64,000 nt of DNA from Dendrolimus kikuchii (GCA_019925095.2 CM034412.1:558001-622000), one strand, 5' to 3'; shown: positions 19,275 to 30,172, numbered from the stretch's first letter. The notes: generated by a model not told the origin, from the letters alone. Translations and numbers: made by a program.

Positions 19275-19508
19275 TCATACATACATAACTTCACGCCAGT
19301 TCCCTTGCGGGGTAGGCACGAACAACAGAGTGCCATTTAGGCTTATTCTTACACACCTCACTTGCCTCTTTGACATTCATAACTCTTGTCATGCAAGCTC
19401 GTCTATTCTTAAGGCTCCTGACATCACCTTCTGCTAGTACACGATCAATTTGATCATGGAAGGTGTGTCGTGGCCTTCCACGACTTCTGCATCCATCCAC
19501 TTTTGCAT
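19275..19508 (-). mobile_element. RTE-A LINE 3' end
   Basis: (CATA)n tail at 19276, then the ORF2 C-terminus back to VDGCRSRG. Inserted at the edge of the minisatellite. Confidence 0.82.
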
Positions 19509-20282
19509 GGATTTAATTTAAATACTGTTGGTATTATGAATTTCACACCCTAGCCTGGTTAAATATATGTAACATATACTTGCCCGTGGCGCTGCGTTCG
19601 CCGCTTCTTCCTTCTCCGCTGTGTGTCGTTGTGCTATGGACGATCTCTTTATACGAAATAAAGTATTAATAGAATTCTTATGGTTTTACTGGTGCCTTCC
19701 CATAATACTATTTAAGTGCAATAAACACTATGAAACTTACCTTTTTTGTTCAAATATTATAATATACACTAGAACAAGAAGCTTTTACTATCATTATTGT
19801 TTCCAAATAATCCACATGCTTCCCATAATATAAACTAGGAAACTACGAAAGTCCCGGTTTAGAGTTTCGTCCGTGCATCATGCAAATCAGTTTTCAACTG
19901 GGATATATTTAGTTAAAACTTAATACTAAGTTATATGAGTTACCAAGCCAACATTTATCTATTGGCGGTAGAAGTGAATTTAGTTATGAAAAGTCTGTTT
20001 GAACTGTTAATTGTATCTATTTGAACCGAACTACATTTGCGGCCGCTGGCTGCTGCCTGAGTTTGTTCTGAAAGTTCGCAATATGGACATAATTATTTGC
20101 ATCTTGTCTGCGCGGTCAATAACCGCGCAGACGGCGTTGTCGCGTGTTTTTCGCCTAGCATTTTGTATCTGTTTATGTTTTGTGGCAACTTAGAGATTTT
20201 TGTTTATTACGAAGCCAATGATGCGAAGCTAATGCAAATGTATCCATCCATATTAATCGTCTAGGTTTATATTTATGATGAA
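19509..20282. other. Interval without recognised repeat; one GC hairpin
   Basis: GTCTGCGCGGT at 20106-20116 pairs perfectly with ACCGCGCAGAC at 20122-20132 over a CAATA loop. Nothing else was recognised. Confidence 0.45.
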
Positions 20283-20846
20283 CTAGCTGTGCCCGCGACG
20301 TCTTCGGCGTGGAATTTGTTTTCAAAACCCCCCGATTTTCAAACATTCTTCATTGGTGCTCCGCTCCTATTAATCTTAGCGTGACGATATATAGCCTATA
20401 GCGTTCTTCGATAAATGGGCTATATAACACTGAAAGAATTTTTCAAATCAGACCAGCAGTTCCTGAGATTAACGCGTTCAAACAAACAAACTCTTCAGCT
20501 TTATATATTAGTATACATACATACATAACTTCACGCCAGTTCCGTTGCGGGGTAGGCACGAACAAAAGAGTGCCATTTAGGCTTATTCTTACACACCACA
20601 CTTGCTTCTTTGACATTCATAACTCTTGTCATGCACGCTCGTCTGTTCTTAAAGCTCCTGACATCACCTTCTGCTAGTACACGATCAATTTGATCATGGA
20701 AGGTGTGTCGTGGCCTTCCACGACTTCTGCATCCATCCACTTTTGCATTGTATATCTGTTTAGTCAATCTTTCATCATGCATTCTTTCCACATGCCCGAA
20801 CCACCGGAGCATTCCTTTCCTTACCTTTACCTATATTAGTATAAGA
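20283..20846 (-). mobile_element. Helitron, Hel-1, interrupted by RTE-A
   Basis: CTAG at 20283-20286 begins CTAGCTGTGCCCGCGACGTC; the 5' TC lies at 20845-20846. The RTE-A insertion at 20516-20831 separates the last 15 bp. Confidence 0.85.
20516..20831 (-). mobile_element. RTE-A LINE inside a Helitron
   Basis: An exact 12-bp TSD, TATATTAGTATA, at 20504-20515 and 20832-20843 lies in the Hel-1 5' end. The ORF2 C-terminal frame is open over about 93 codons, from GMLRWFGHVERM-type motif to the stop. Confidence 0.92.
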
Positions 20847-21461
20847 TAAGATAATGGTTTCCATTCATTCAGTCAACCTCCTCCTTGTTGAAGTCGGTTA
20901 AAAACAATCCCACGCGACCGAGTACGCGGGTCCAGGTATACAATAATATACATAACATAGCCGCTAGTCGTCAGCTGGCTTCCCGCCAAATGCGGATCGA
21001 TACACTCCGCCGGTTCTCCTACAAACGCACTACGTAAGTATCGCGAACTCGCTCCATAGCTTATTATGTACGCTGCAGAGACAAGAAAGAAAACAAAAGA
21101 GAAATTGAGCACAATCAATCTTAGGCTTCGTCCACATTTGTATCGTTTGATGGATAGTCTCGTCTTTTTATGTCTTTGAAAATGATCGGGGACTTTTTTA
21201 AGCGTCGGGCACATCATATATTGAGGTATAGCTGTTATTTCTCGATCGAGAAAATCACGATTCGTTCTTGTCTTGAAAATGCATATAACTTCTTATGAAT
21301 CTAATCACACACTCATAAATCGTGAAAAATCACCAATATATTCCAAATTAATCTCTTTTTTGACGGATCGCTTTTTTGCGATTCGCCAAATTTGTTCGAA
21401 TTTTTAATTTAAATCTCAATTTAGTTCATGAATGTGAATATCTACTAGTTAATAAAGAAGC
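20847..21461. other. Mostly unassigned interval
   Basis: A rep-S scrap (CCTCCTCCTTGTTGAAGTCG) lies at 20878. The rest, including a GC-richer part at 20915-21060, is not recognised. Confidence 0.35.
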
Positions 21462-21607
21462 CTTAAGAACAGACGAGTGTGCATGACAAGAGTTCTGAAT
21501 GTCAAAGAAGCAAGTGAGGTGTGTAAGAATGGGCCTAAATGGCGCTCTGTTGTTCGTGCCTACCCCGTAAGGGAACTGGCGTGAAGTTATGTATGTATGT
21601 ATGTATG
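21462..21607 (+). mobile_element. RTE-A LINE, 146-bp 3' end
   Basis: 12-bp TSD TAATAAAGAAGC at 21450-21461 and 21608-21619. Confidence 0.88.
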
Positions 21608-21737
21608 TAATAAAGAAGCACTATCTGTCACGAATCGTTTTGATGAATTTGGTTAAAACACGATTAAGTTTATAAATGTGAACGTCTATTCGTCTTTAAC
21701 CATTGGTTCTAAATAACGATTCGTCAATGACAATTTT

Positions 21738-22186
21738 TTTTTTATTGCAGGAGATCAGCAGACAGGCAGACTGCCCACTTGATGCAAAGCGGTTACCATC
21801 GCCTATGGACATTTGCAACACCAAAGTTGCTACAAATGCGCTGCTGCTCTCTTAAGGGAGACTGGATCCTGGCCACTAATGCCGGAACACAACTCAAGGT
21901 TGTTATGGCGACATACTTTAGACCAGGGGTGGTAGCTATCCAGTCGGGCAAATGCCCTACCACCTGGCTGTGGGTTGTTAAGTCGCCTCTTACGACAGGC
22001 CGCCCCAACGCTGGAAATTGTATTCTTTCTCAGTTCCTGCATAGATAAAATAATTTTAACATTCCGCCCAAATCTACACGAAACAATTTACCAGTAAATG
22101 TAATAAAATGCATTTTTAGTGCGTAAAGTAATTATTTAAGTAATATAAGTAAGCAGCATAATATTGGCCTCTTCGGGTTCAGTACT
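21738..22186 (-). mobile_element. PA330 retroposon with ~140-bp 5' extension
   Basis: PA330 occupies 21738-22047. On its 5' side, 22048-22186 is an extra block with TAACATTCCGCCCAAATC, CAATTTACCAGTAAATG and GCATAATATTGGCCTCTTCG. The same block precedes PA330 at 52690-52828, so it travelled with the retroposon. Confidence 0.85.
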
Positions 22187-22838
22187 TTGGGAGCCAAGCA
22201 GTGTATAAGCCATACATTTTTCACTGACTACTTTTACAGCGTATTACTTAATCAACAAACTATTCACGAAACCATGGAATTGTCTGCCTGATAATAATAA
22301 TCAGAAATCTTCATTCATGTGTAATTTAGCAGGTTTCCATCATTAAATAAATAAATCTGGTGACTAGTTTTCACTTGACGCTCTAACAATATAAATACGA
22401 ATTCTAAAAATTGCATTTTCGCGCCTACTGGTCAGAATTGCTCTTATATTTTTTTCTCTTTTAAATGCCTTGTACAAACTTGGATTCGCTGCAGATTTGT
22501 TATAGACAATAAAACTGCACAGAGTATCTCATCTTTCACATTTTGAACAAAATTCCTTCTTTTAAAACTCTGCCCAGCCTCTCACCGTTCAGCAGGCTTA
22601 AAGTGAATTGAATTTTTATTTGTAGTGTTAAACAATAGTCGACAAATCCCCCGGTTATTAGCCGCTGCACTATGGAGGCAATTAATCTGCCCCGAACAGG
22701 GGGTGGTGTCTGAACCAGGATCGACGGGAGGGTGTTGACGCGCCACGAGTGCTGTCTGCCAGAGTGGAATCGACTCTAACACAAAGGCTAGGAAATGCTG
22801 CAAATAGCAAACTAGTGACAAATGTATTTATAAAACAA
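22187..22838. other. Interval without recognised feature
   Basis: A moderately GC-rich part at 22640-22790 has no recognised frame or repeat. Confidence 0.35.
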
Positions 22839-23039
22839 TCTATACTAATATTATAAAGAGGTAAAGTTTGTGAGTTTGTGACGTTGTAGGGGATAATCTC
22901 TGGATCTACTAAACCGATTTAAAAAATTCTTTTACTGTTGGAAAGCTACGTTAACAGGGAGTTTTATAGGCTATATAACATGACGCTATATGCCACGGGA
23001 GCGGAGCAGAGCGCGGGTGAAACCGCGCCGGGCCGCTAG
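22839..23039 (+). mobile_element. Helitron, Hel-3 family
   Basis: TCTATACTAATATTATAAAG at the start, GGAAAGCTACGTTAACAG inside, and GAAACCGCGCCGGGCCGCTAG at the end, flanked by A and T. It is related to Hel-1 at the 5' end only. Confidence 0.82.
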
Positions 23040-23327
23040 TACTTATATAAAATTACCGTTTCGATTGTTCCTCTATAAAAGAGTAACTCGTATTCGTTAC
23101 ACGCTATTCTACATTCACGATAACTTAGCGTAGAGTTACCAAATTCTAAAAATTAATATAATTTAATATCAGTGACGTGGCAATAGTAGACAGTCGCTAT
23201 ATCCGATCATATTCGACTAGATGAATCGATACAAGTTGTTATACGCAATATACATACAAGCATGTTATAATATAGACAAGCATCAGTTATATTTTTTTGT
23301 TTTTTTATTTCAATCATAAAGTTATCA

Positions 23328-23471
23328 GGAGCCTTAAGAACAGGCGAGCGTACAAGACAAGAGTTATAAATGTCAAAGAAGCAAGTGAGGTGTGTAAGAA
23401 TAAGCCTGAATGGCGCTCTGTTGTTCGTGCCTACCCCGCAAGGGAACTGGCGTGAATTTATGTATGTATGT
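23328..23471 (+). mobile_element. RTE-A LINE, 144-bp 3' end
   Basis: 12-bp TSD ATAAAGTTATCA at 23316-23327 and 23472-23483. Confidence 0.9.
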
Positions 23472-23523
23472 ATAAAGTTATCAAAATATTTATACTATTT
23501 ATTCTATGTAGGTATATATTATT

Positions 23524-23565
23524 GCCTTGGGGAGGCCTACGTCCAGCAGTGGACTACTGACGACG
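23524..23565 (+). mobile_element. RTE-B LINE, 42-bp insertion
   Basis: Only TTGGGGAGGCCTACGTCCAG and the stop region remain, between exact 10-bp duplications ATATATTATT (23514-23523, 23566-23575). Confidence 0.75.
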
Positions 23566-23639
23566 ATATATTATTCTTTAGAAATTAAATAGTTTTTAAA
23601 TCAAACTCATTAAAATATTCGGGTCGTTTTAGTATTACG

Positions 23640-23838
23640 CCAAAAGGAAGGTTTGTACTGAAAATTAGCGTTGTGTCGGATATAATTCCGGCACAGCAAT
23701 AAGCCGAGTGTAAACCTTGTTTGATGAAAATGCGGCGTACAGATTATCAAAATATGTATTTATTTTTAAAATACATCTTAGCAATGTACGTCGCTATTTC
23801 TTCAAATATTTTTTCTTTCTTTCTTATATCTATAATAT
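23640..23838. mobile_element. rep-O element, inverted relative to 16858
   Basis: CGTTGTGTCGGATATAATTC, GTAAACCTTGTTTG and GCGGCGTACAGATTATC, ending in TTTCTTTCTTTC at the right. Confidence 0.6.
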
Positions 23839-24145
23839 TATAAAATTCTAAATATGCCGTGTCTGTACATTGAAGCTATAAAAAAAACAACTGTAATAGA
23901 CTATATAAACGACGCAGAACAACTACAAACCGCTCCCGGCGGTTTGTATTTGTTCTCCATCCGGTTAAATAATACATAAATACCGTATGATGCAAGCGCC
24001 AACTGCATTTTTAATTTTGGAATCTTAGCTTGCGGTAAAAAAAAATTTGAAACAAAAGCCGGTGCCCGGTCGGGTTATGAGTTCCTTTCATCCAGTGCGT
24101 GTAAAAGCCTCCCACTTGTGCAGTGTAAGAGATAATATTAATACA

Positions 24146-24516
24146 TACATATATACATACATAACGTCACGCCAGTTCCCTTGCGGGGTAGGCACGAACA
24201 ACAGAGCGCCATTTAGGCTTATTCTTACACACCTCACTTGCTTCTTTGACATTCATAACTTGTCATGCACGCTCGTCTGTTCTTAAGGCTCCTGACATCA
24301 CCTTCTGCTAGTACACGATCAATTTGATCATGGAAGGTGTGTCGTGGCCTTCCACGACTTCTGCATCCATCCACTTTTGCATTGTATATCTGTTTAGTCA
24401 TTCTTTCATCGTGCATTCTTTCCACATGCCCGAACCACCGGAGCATTCCTTTCCTTACCTTCAGCCCGACACTCTCTTTCAGACCAACTCTCTTTCTTAC
24501 TTCGGTATTACGATAT
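24146..24516 (-). mobile_element. RTE-A LINE, 371 bp
   Basis: 13-bp TSD TAATATTAATACA at 24133-24145 and 24517-24529. It extends upstream to the GLKESVGLKVRKG region of ORF2. A short deletion breaks the frame near the MTRVMN motif. Confidence 0.9.
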
Positions 24517-24529
24517 TAATATTAATACA

Positions 24530-25094
24530 GTAATAATATATGCACGAATAAAAATACTTAAGCGCCAATAAATTTACGGCGCTTTCGACCTTTTGGTCAC
24601 TAGTTACTTAAAGGCAGGCTATAGGGAATCGAGTTGGATGGAGCCCACGCCACTGTCATGTATAAGAAACAAGCAACACAACCGTGATTAACCTTAAGTT
24701 GATACTGAAAAAATACTCTATTGGTTACGACCAAAACAATACAAATATTAAACTAAATCGGGACACCTTATTTATATTAAGCCCACTGAGCCGAAAAATT
24801 CATTCAAGTGTAAACAGCCTTAAAGAGAGCCCTGGAAAGTGGTTTTTTTATTTAAATACTTACCTCACGACGAGAACCAATTTGGGTCTTTCGTAATACC
24901 TTTTCTGTTTCGTAAGAAAGGTTTGAACAGCCTTTTAATACCCGGGAGACATCGGCTTTATCACATCTTGTGTACTTTTGTTTTGACGATGCTTGCTTCT
25001 GATGGCGGCTGTTTCAGAAGTCTAGCTTAAGATGTTGATTTTTAACAAGTTTCAGCAATTAGTTTTTATATGCATTCTTTAAATACTATATATT
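24530..25094. other. Interval without recognised feature
   Basis: No repeat recognised. GCGCCAATAAATTTACGGCGC at 24561-24581 is a weak inverted motif. Confidence 0.35.
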
Positions 25095-25230
25095 GTACAT
25101 ACATACATACATAACTTCGCGCCAGTTCTCTTGTGGGGTAGGCACGAACAACAGAGCGCCATTTAGGCTTATTCTCACACACCTCACTTGCTTCTTTGAT
25201 ATTCATAACTCTTGTCATGCACGCTCGTCT
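25095..25230 (-). mobile_element. RTE-A LINE, short 3' end
   Basis: (CATA)n tail at 25097, ORF2 end back to the RACMTRVMN motif. No clear TSD. Confidence 0.8.
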
Positions 25231-25289
25231 GCCTATTTATTACACGACATAGTATTTTTAGCAAAATTATATAGATAAGTTAAATTGTT

Positions 25290-25563
25290 TTTTTTTATTA
25301 TGACCAAGTCTACGGACTCGATTTACGTACCCTTTTTTACAACTTAATTGCTAGATTTATTTTTTTGAATTTAACACGCGTATTAGTTATTTTGGTTCTT
25401 GTATGCGACATTAATTTATTGATTTTTGTGTTAAGGTGTATGTATCTTACGAATAACTTACTACATTAACTTATTCTAGTTTTAATACTAAACTTATACT
25501 AATGTAGAGTGTATCTGTTACATGCTGGTGTTGTGAGGAAGTGCATGTGCAGTGTGGGCCTTA
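25290..25563 (-). mobile_element. rep-J poly(A) retroposon
   Basis: Minus-strand order GGCCCACACTGCACATGCAC, TAACAGATAC, then ACGGACTCG-type end (plus strand TCTACGGACTCGATTTACG) and a poly(A) tail seen as poly(T) at 25284-25292. It matches 61455-61733. Confidence 0.65.
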
Positions 25564-25740
25564 TATCTATACTTATATATATTGTCCTATCTAGTGCCAT
25601 GTGTGTTGAAATTGATTAAAACTTACTTAGAAATGAAGTCATTAGGACATTAATTACTAATTGATCTGTCATCGAGCTGTCAAAAGTTAAATAAATGCTT
25701 GGAAAGGGTATATTATCTTAATGTTTGAGATAGTAATGTC

Positions 25741-26368
25741 AAAAAGCTTTTTAAAAAAGTTTTTAAATACAATATTTTGAGATGTCATGTAACAGCAGAG
25801 TGTTAGCCAAGACAAGTACATTTTTTCTTACGCTATTTTTAATTCAAATTTATTAAAATTTATCTTCTATTTTTTAGTTGGATTTTCCATAAAAGCGTAT
25901 TTTTTTAGTTTTTTTTAAACTATTATTTATTTTTCATTTTTAGTGATTATTTAGTGATTTAATTCCCTTCTCCGTGGAAGCTTTGAAAAAAGAATTAAAT
26001 ACACTCTTATGGTAAAATGGAACGTTATGTAAAAATAAACTTTTTGTAAAAAGGTTTTTAAATACAAGCTTTTGAGATCCTGCATATCATGTAGCAGCCG
26101 AGTGCTAGCCAAGACAAGTAAAACGAGCCCAAACACGACGGGTTTATCTAGTTTAGTACAGGAGTTCCTACGGCCACCTTCCGACTCCATCATCAGATCA
26201 GCTCCATGGTACCATATTATTGCATTGTCACGCGATATACATATTCGTACAAAATTTCAGCTCAATCAGAAATCGGGAAGTTGGTTAAATTTAACTTGCA
26301 AGATTCCACCCGAACTTACATACATACATAGGTACATCCATTGCAAGTTAAATAAAAGCTTGTAATAA
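25741..26368 (-). mobile_element. rep-F / rep-E / partial rep-F composite
   Basis: Minus-strand order: full rep-F (26368-26040), then rep-E (about 26030-25830, with GTTTCAAAGCTTCC-like region, CACGGAGAAGGG and TTTTATGGAAAATCCAACT), then a second rep-F 3' part (25820-25741). The repeated rep-F flanks are in direct orientation, like terminal direct repeats around an internal segment. Confidence 0.55.
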
Positions 26369-26822
26369 AAAATGGAACGCGTTTGTAGGTTTGTTTGTTC
26401 TTCAAGGCAGAAATAGTGGATCCATACAGAATCTGGTGAAGAGGCCTCTCAAGGTATGTTCATTAAACACGTTCTACGTGTCAAGGATGTCTTTTGATGT
26501 CTCCGGGCTAAAAGTAGCCGCCCTTGATCTGTTTTTCTTTTCAGCGCGAACTTTGTGTTTCGTGATTTTATCTTTACTAGTGGTCACCCAGTGGTTGAAA
26601 TTCGACCATAATTAATTTAAATTATAAGTTTGAACATTATTAAGGTTTTGTTGTCAAAGACTATAACTTCTATAATCACACATTTCGTCAAAGCTACACT
26701 GTTAATTTGACTTTAACAATAAACAAAAGAGTATATATGCGTGTGTGTGTCAAATACATAGTATTTGATGTATTTTTAAGCATAATTTAAAAAAAAATAT
26801 TAGCATTCTGCACTCCTCTATA

Positions 26823-27576
26823 TTTATACTAGTATTATAAAGCTGAAGAGTTCGTTTGTTTGTTTAAACGCGCTAATCTAAGGAACCGCTGGTCCGATTT
26901 GAAAAATTATTTCAGTGTTGAATAGTACATTTATCGAGGAAGGCTATAGGCTATATTATATTTTCAAAAAAAATTGTGATCCTTACTAAAAGTCCAATAA
27001 TGTAACCCAAGGTGTAAAAAATGACCCGAAAAAATCCTTACACTGCATGCGCTGCGAAAACTATTGATTATAGAACAAAACAATGTACTACCACTTTGCA
27101 GAACATATAATTGTCTACAAAAAATAGCGCGTAACCATATTTCTAACTATTGTAGTTATCTCACAATAAGTGTTTTCTTTTATTTTTTAATACTTAAAAT
27201 GCCGTCGCTTCAAAAACCGTTAATTTTGTACCTTGGTATTAATCCATATCAAAATAAATTACTCCATATTCAAGACGAATTCAATACCTTTCTAGAACTT
27301 TTTCAATTATTCAATTCGGACGTTTCATTCAAAAGATATCGCGATATTTAAAATGTAAGTATTAGTGTTGTAGCCAAATATACTAATATATATTGTTTGT
27401 TTGAACGCGCTAATCTCAGGAACTACTGCTCCGATTTGAAAAATTCTTTCAGTGTTGGATAGCCCATTTAGCGAGGAAGGCTATAGGCTATATATCATCA
27501 CGCTAAGACGAATAGGAGCGGAGCACCAATGAAGAATGTTTCAAAATCGGAGGGTTTTGAAAGCAAATTCAGCTAG
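26823..27576 (+). mobile_element. Long Hel-1 Helitron with exon-like insert
   Basis: Hel-1 5' part to about 26960, then ~400 bp not found in short Hel-1 copies, then a second Hel-1-like 3' part from GTTTGAACGCGCTAATCTC to CTAG at 27573-27576. The interior has CTGCGAAAACTATTGATTAT, TTTGCAGAACATATAATTG and the open block at 27199. Relatives are at 43743, 47278 (minus), 49564 and 62663 (minus). Confidence 0.8.
27199..27351 (+). pseudogene. Helitron-borne exon-like ORF, copy 1
   Basis: ATG-initiated frame of 50 residues: MPSLQKPLILYLGINPYQNK, then LLHIQDEFNTFLELFQLF, then SFKRYRDI and a stop. The stop arises from TTTAAAAT where the copy at 49942 has TTTTAAAT, and GTAAGTATT follows in both. The shape is that of a first coding exon with a splice donor, caught by a Helitron. 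The source gene is not recognised. Confidence 0.5.
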
Positions 27577-27660
27577 TAAACTATAAGTGTGCGAAATTGC
27601 ATACTCCTCCGTCCGCGCAATTTTCGTAAAAAGGGGTAGAAAGTTTTTGCTTCCACTCGA

Positions 27661-27900
27661 TAACTTCATATACCGGTGCTTTAACTTCAATACACGAACC
27701 GAATTCGCATTTTGTATACCATATCGCCTGAAACGAAACCGCTATCACATAATACTTCATAGCTTTCATGTAGATTAAACTGAACAGTGCTATAAATCTC
27801 TGTGAACGGCGGCGATAGTTTGTGCCGTGGAGTAAATCAAGTAGAGATAAAGCGGGGGCGTAACTGCATGCACTCAGCGGAGAAAATAACAAATGGCATT
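27661..27900 (-). other. Extension beyond the Hel-K 5' end with an open frame
   Basis: The minus frame 27892-27581 is open for 103 codons across this segment and into Hel-K. Hel-K copies elsewhere begin at TCTATATATTAATACG, but here ATCGAGTGGAAGCAAAAAC replaces that end. Either a longer Hel-K form or a junction with unrelated DNA. No protein similarity recognised. Confidence 0.35.
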
Positions 27901-27904
27901 TTAC

Positions 27905-28085
27905 AAAACTTGTTTATTTTTTTTATTTTTGTTGCGAAACTGGCAAAGTAGGCAGTCCACCTAATGCAAAGTGGTCACCGTCACATATAGCCGTTTGCAA
28001 CTCCATAGGCGATGTCAATGCAATGTCTCTGGTCTCAGCCTCTAAAATGGTTGATGAGTGTGGGGTCACTGCCTACTCAGCGAAT
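27905..28085 (-). mobile_element. PA330-related LINE 3' end
   Basis: Minus-strand end CACTTTGCATTAGGTGGACT, GCCTACTTTGCCAGTTTCGC then AACAAAAATAAAAAA. It is a sister of the PA330 3' end with the same GGTGACC..CTTT..GTGGRC arrangement. Confidence 0.6.
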
Positions 28086-28447
28086 TCGCATGTAATGTCA
28101 TGCGACGCGCACAGAGTGGCAGTTACTCATTGTAATAATATAATGCACATGTATAAGTGAATAAATAATCTTGGTTTACTAGAACACGCATTCATTTACA
28201 ACATCCCTATCCACATGCACATCTAAATATGTGCATAATGAGATAGGAGGAATAGCGTAAAATAGGCATAGAGGGGATCCGATGCAAATACTTACAACTG
28301 GTTTTTATATCTTACTATCTAAACTTTTGCTTTCCTATTTCCTAGTTAAAAATGAACATAAGTAATATCAATTTTCTACCAAATAAATAGTAAGATATAG
28401 ACAGCCGGGCTTAATAGTTTAGTTTCTTGTATTTCTTTTATAATATA
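28086..28447. other. Interval without recognised feature
   Basis: Nothing recognised. Confidence 0.35.
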
Positions 28448-28646
28448 CTAGCTGCGCCCGCGGTTTCACCCGCGTGGTGTTGGAAAATCGCTATATTTTG
28501 GATAATTCACACTATATCTTAATCAATTATAGCATATGTGTTATTCTGATGTGTAAGCTATATTATTGTAATGTTTCATCAAAATACATTCAATAGTTTT
28601 TGCGTGAATTTCTTACAAACTTTTGCATTTATAATATCTATAGAGA
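28448..28646 (-). mobile_element. Helitron, separate family
   Basis: CTAG at 28448-28451 is followed by CTGCGCCCGCGGTTTCACCC, a GC-rich 3' hairpin region. The minus-strand start is TCTCTATAGATATTATAAA. Flanking bases A and T fit Helitron insertion. Confidence 0.72.
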
Positions 28647-28675
28647 TATATATTTCTTAATATTTTTTTAATTTT

Positions 28676-28830
28676 TCTTATAAAGTCTCCTTAGACACAG
28701 GGTTGGCTGGAAGAGATCACTATGAGCGATAAGGGCGCCCATTATTCTAATGCAAATATATCCATAATAATTATTTAGGTATAAATTTATGGTGAACAAC
28801 AAAGAGTTTTCATTAATTCATAATTCTTCT
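28676..28830 (+). mobile_element. LINE 3' tail, same family as 54832
   Basis: CTCCTTAGACACAGGGTTGG, GGAAGAGATCACTATGAGCG and TTATGGTGAACAACAAAGAG followed by a degenerate ATTC tail. Confidence 0.7.
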
Positions 28831-29765
28831 TTATTATTTTGATATCATTTACATACTATTAATAGTATTTTTGGCGATTAAATGTAAATGTGACTAGTGA
28901 GCAGTGGACTTAAATACATAAACATTTATTGGAACGAAGAGTCTTATCGCGCGTTGCGAAAGGGGGCTAGACGGAAAAAATTAAGATCAAAAGTTGTAAC
29001 GACACTTTTTGCTACAGTTGCAAGCAGTGCGGTGTGCGCGTGTTTGTCTGTCTGTCTCTCTCTCTCTCATAGAAAGCAAGCCAGTTATTTTCGTTTCGTC
29101 TTTCTATTTCGCATTGAACAGTGTGGTGTCGCGACGATTATTTTTGTTGAGTGTATACAGGTTTTTTGTACATAATAAATAATAAAAAATAGAATCCCAA
29201 ACATATGTTTCCTACTTCAGTTATCATAAGCCAATTATTACTAAAATTGAGCCTACTGATTAATTTTATATTACATTATATTTGTTCACTAATTAATCGA
29301 AAGGAACTTCGTTCCATCAGGGTGTCCCTTGACACCTCTCAAGGTTTTTATTTTAAAATTATGATAAAGTCAAAGCCCACAAACTTTATCTTCTTTCTTC
29401 TATATAGATATAAAATAGACAGATAAATACACCACAAATAATAAACACATTATAAAGCTGTATCAACCCCAAAAACATGTAAAAATGTAATGTATATCAC
29501 ATTAAGATTTAGAAATATTTTCCGCTTATAGCTTATAGTGAGGCAATATCTCAAACTAAGGGGAAATAGATATTGTTCAGCTCTCGTGAAAGTCGTACAA
29601 ACGACGCGACGCTCTCTATTGATTTCAATGTTGTGTATAGACAGCCTTTGTTAATTTAAACCAATATATTGATAAATGAACGAGGCGTGGTAGCTTATTG
29701 GCTTATCTGGATGTTCTTCTACTGGTGTGGATTCTGACAGAGATGAGCATGAAACCTTGGCTTTT
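28831..29765. other. Mostly unassigned interval
   Basis: GCGTGGTAGCTTATTGGC at 29688 resembles a tRNA-type A box and may be a SINE-2 head. CT-rich run TCTGTCTGTCTCTCTCTCTC at 29049. An open frame at 28897-29175 is not recognised and looks low-complexity. Confidence 0.35.
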
Positions 29766-30172
29766 TTAATACGCTTTTATTAGCTTCATACGTATGTTAG
29801 TAACGGAATCTTTCAAGTTAAATTTGATCGACTTTCCGGTTTCCGATTGAGCTGAAATTTTGCACCAATGTGTATATCGCGTGACAATGCAATAATATGG
29901 TACCATGGAGCTGATCTGATGATGGAGTCGGAAGGTGGCCATAGGAACTCCTGTACTAAACAAGATAGACCCGTCGTGTTTGGGCTCGTTTTACTTGTCT
30001 TGGCTAGCACTCTGCTGCGACATGATATGCAGGATCTCAAAAGCTTGTATTTAAAAACCTTTTTAAAAAAGCTTATTTTTACATAACGTTCCATTTTATC
30101 ATAAGAGTGTATTTAATCCTTTTTTCAAAGTTTCCACGGAGAAGGGAATTAAATCACTAAAAAATAAAAAAT
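29766..30172 (+). mobile_element. rep-F with rep-E extension
   Basis: rep-F to about 30078, then TACATAACGTTCCATTTTAT and TCCACGGAGAAGGGAATTAA as in the composite at 25741-26368 on the other strand. Confidence 0.65.

Larger units (their letters stand above)
26577..27660 (-). mobile_element. Helitron, Hel-K, split by a Hel-1 Helitron
   Basis: The 3' end ACTAGTGGTCACCCAGTGG is at 26576 and the body continues to 26822. It resumes at 27577 (TAAACTATAAGTGTGCG) after the nested Helitron. The Hel-K consensus reads CTCTATATAAACTATAAG across the gap, so the host site is A^T within CTCTATA^TAAAC. Confidence 0.8.

Noticed and set aside
24324..24533. Recurring open frame read antisense to RTE-A (MIMEGVSW..., STTSASIHF)
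   Set aside because: It appears wherever RTE-A occurs and is the complementary strand of the ORF2 C-terminus, so its recurrence reflects the LINE.
28897..29175. 92-codon plus-strand frame
   Set aside because: Includes a CT-rich low-complexity run; no similarity, conserved start or splice context recognised.
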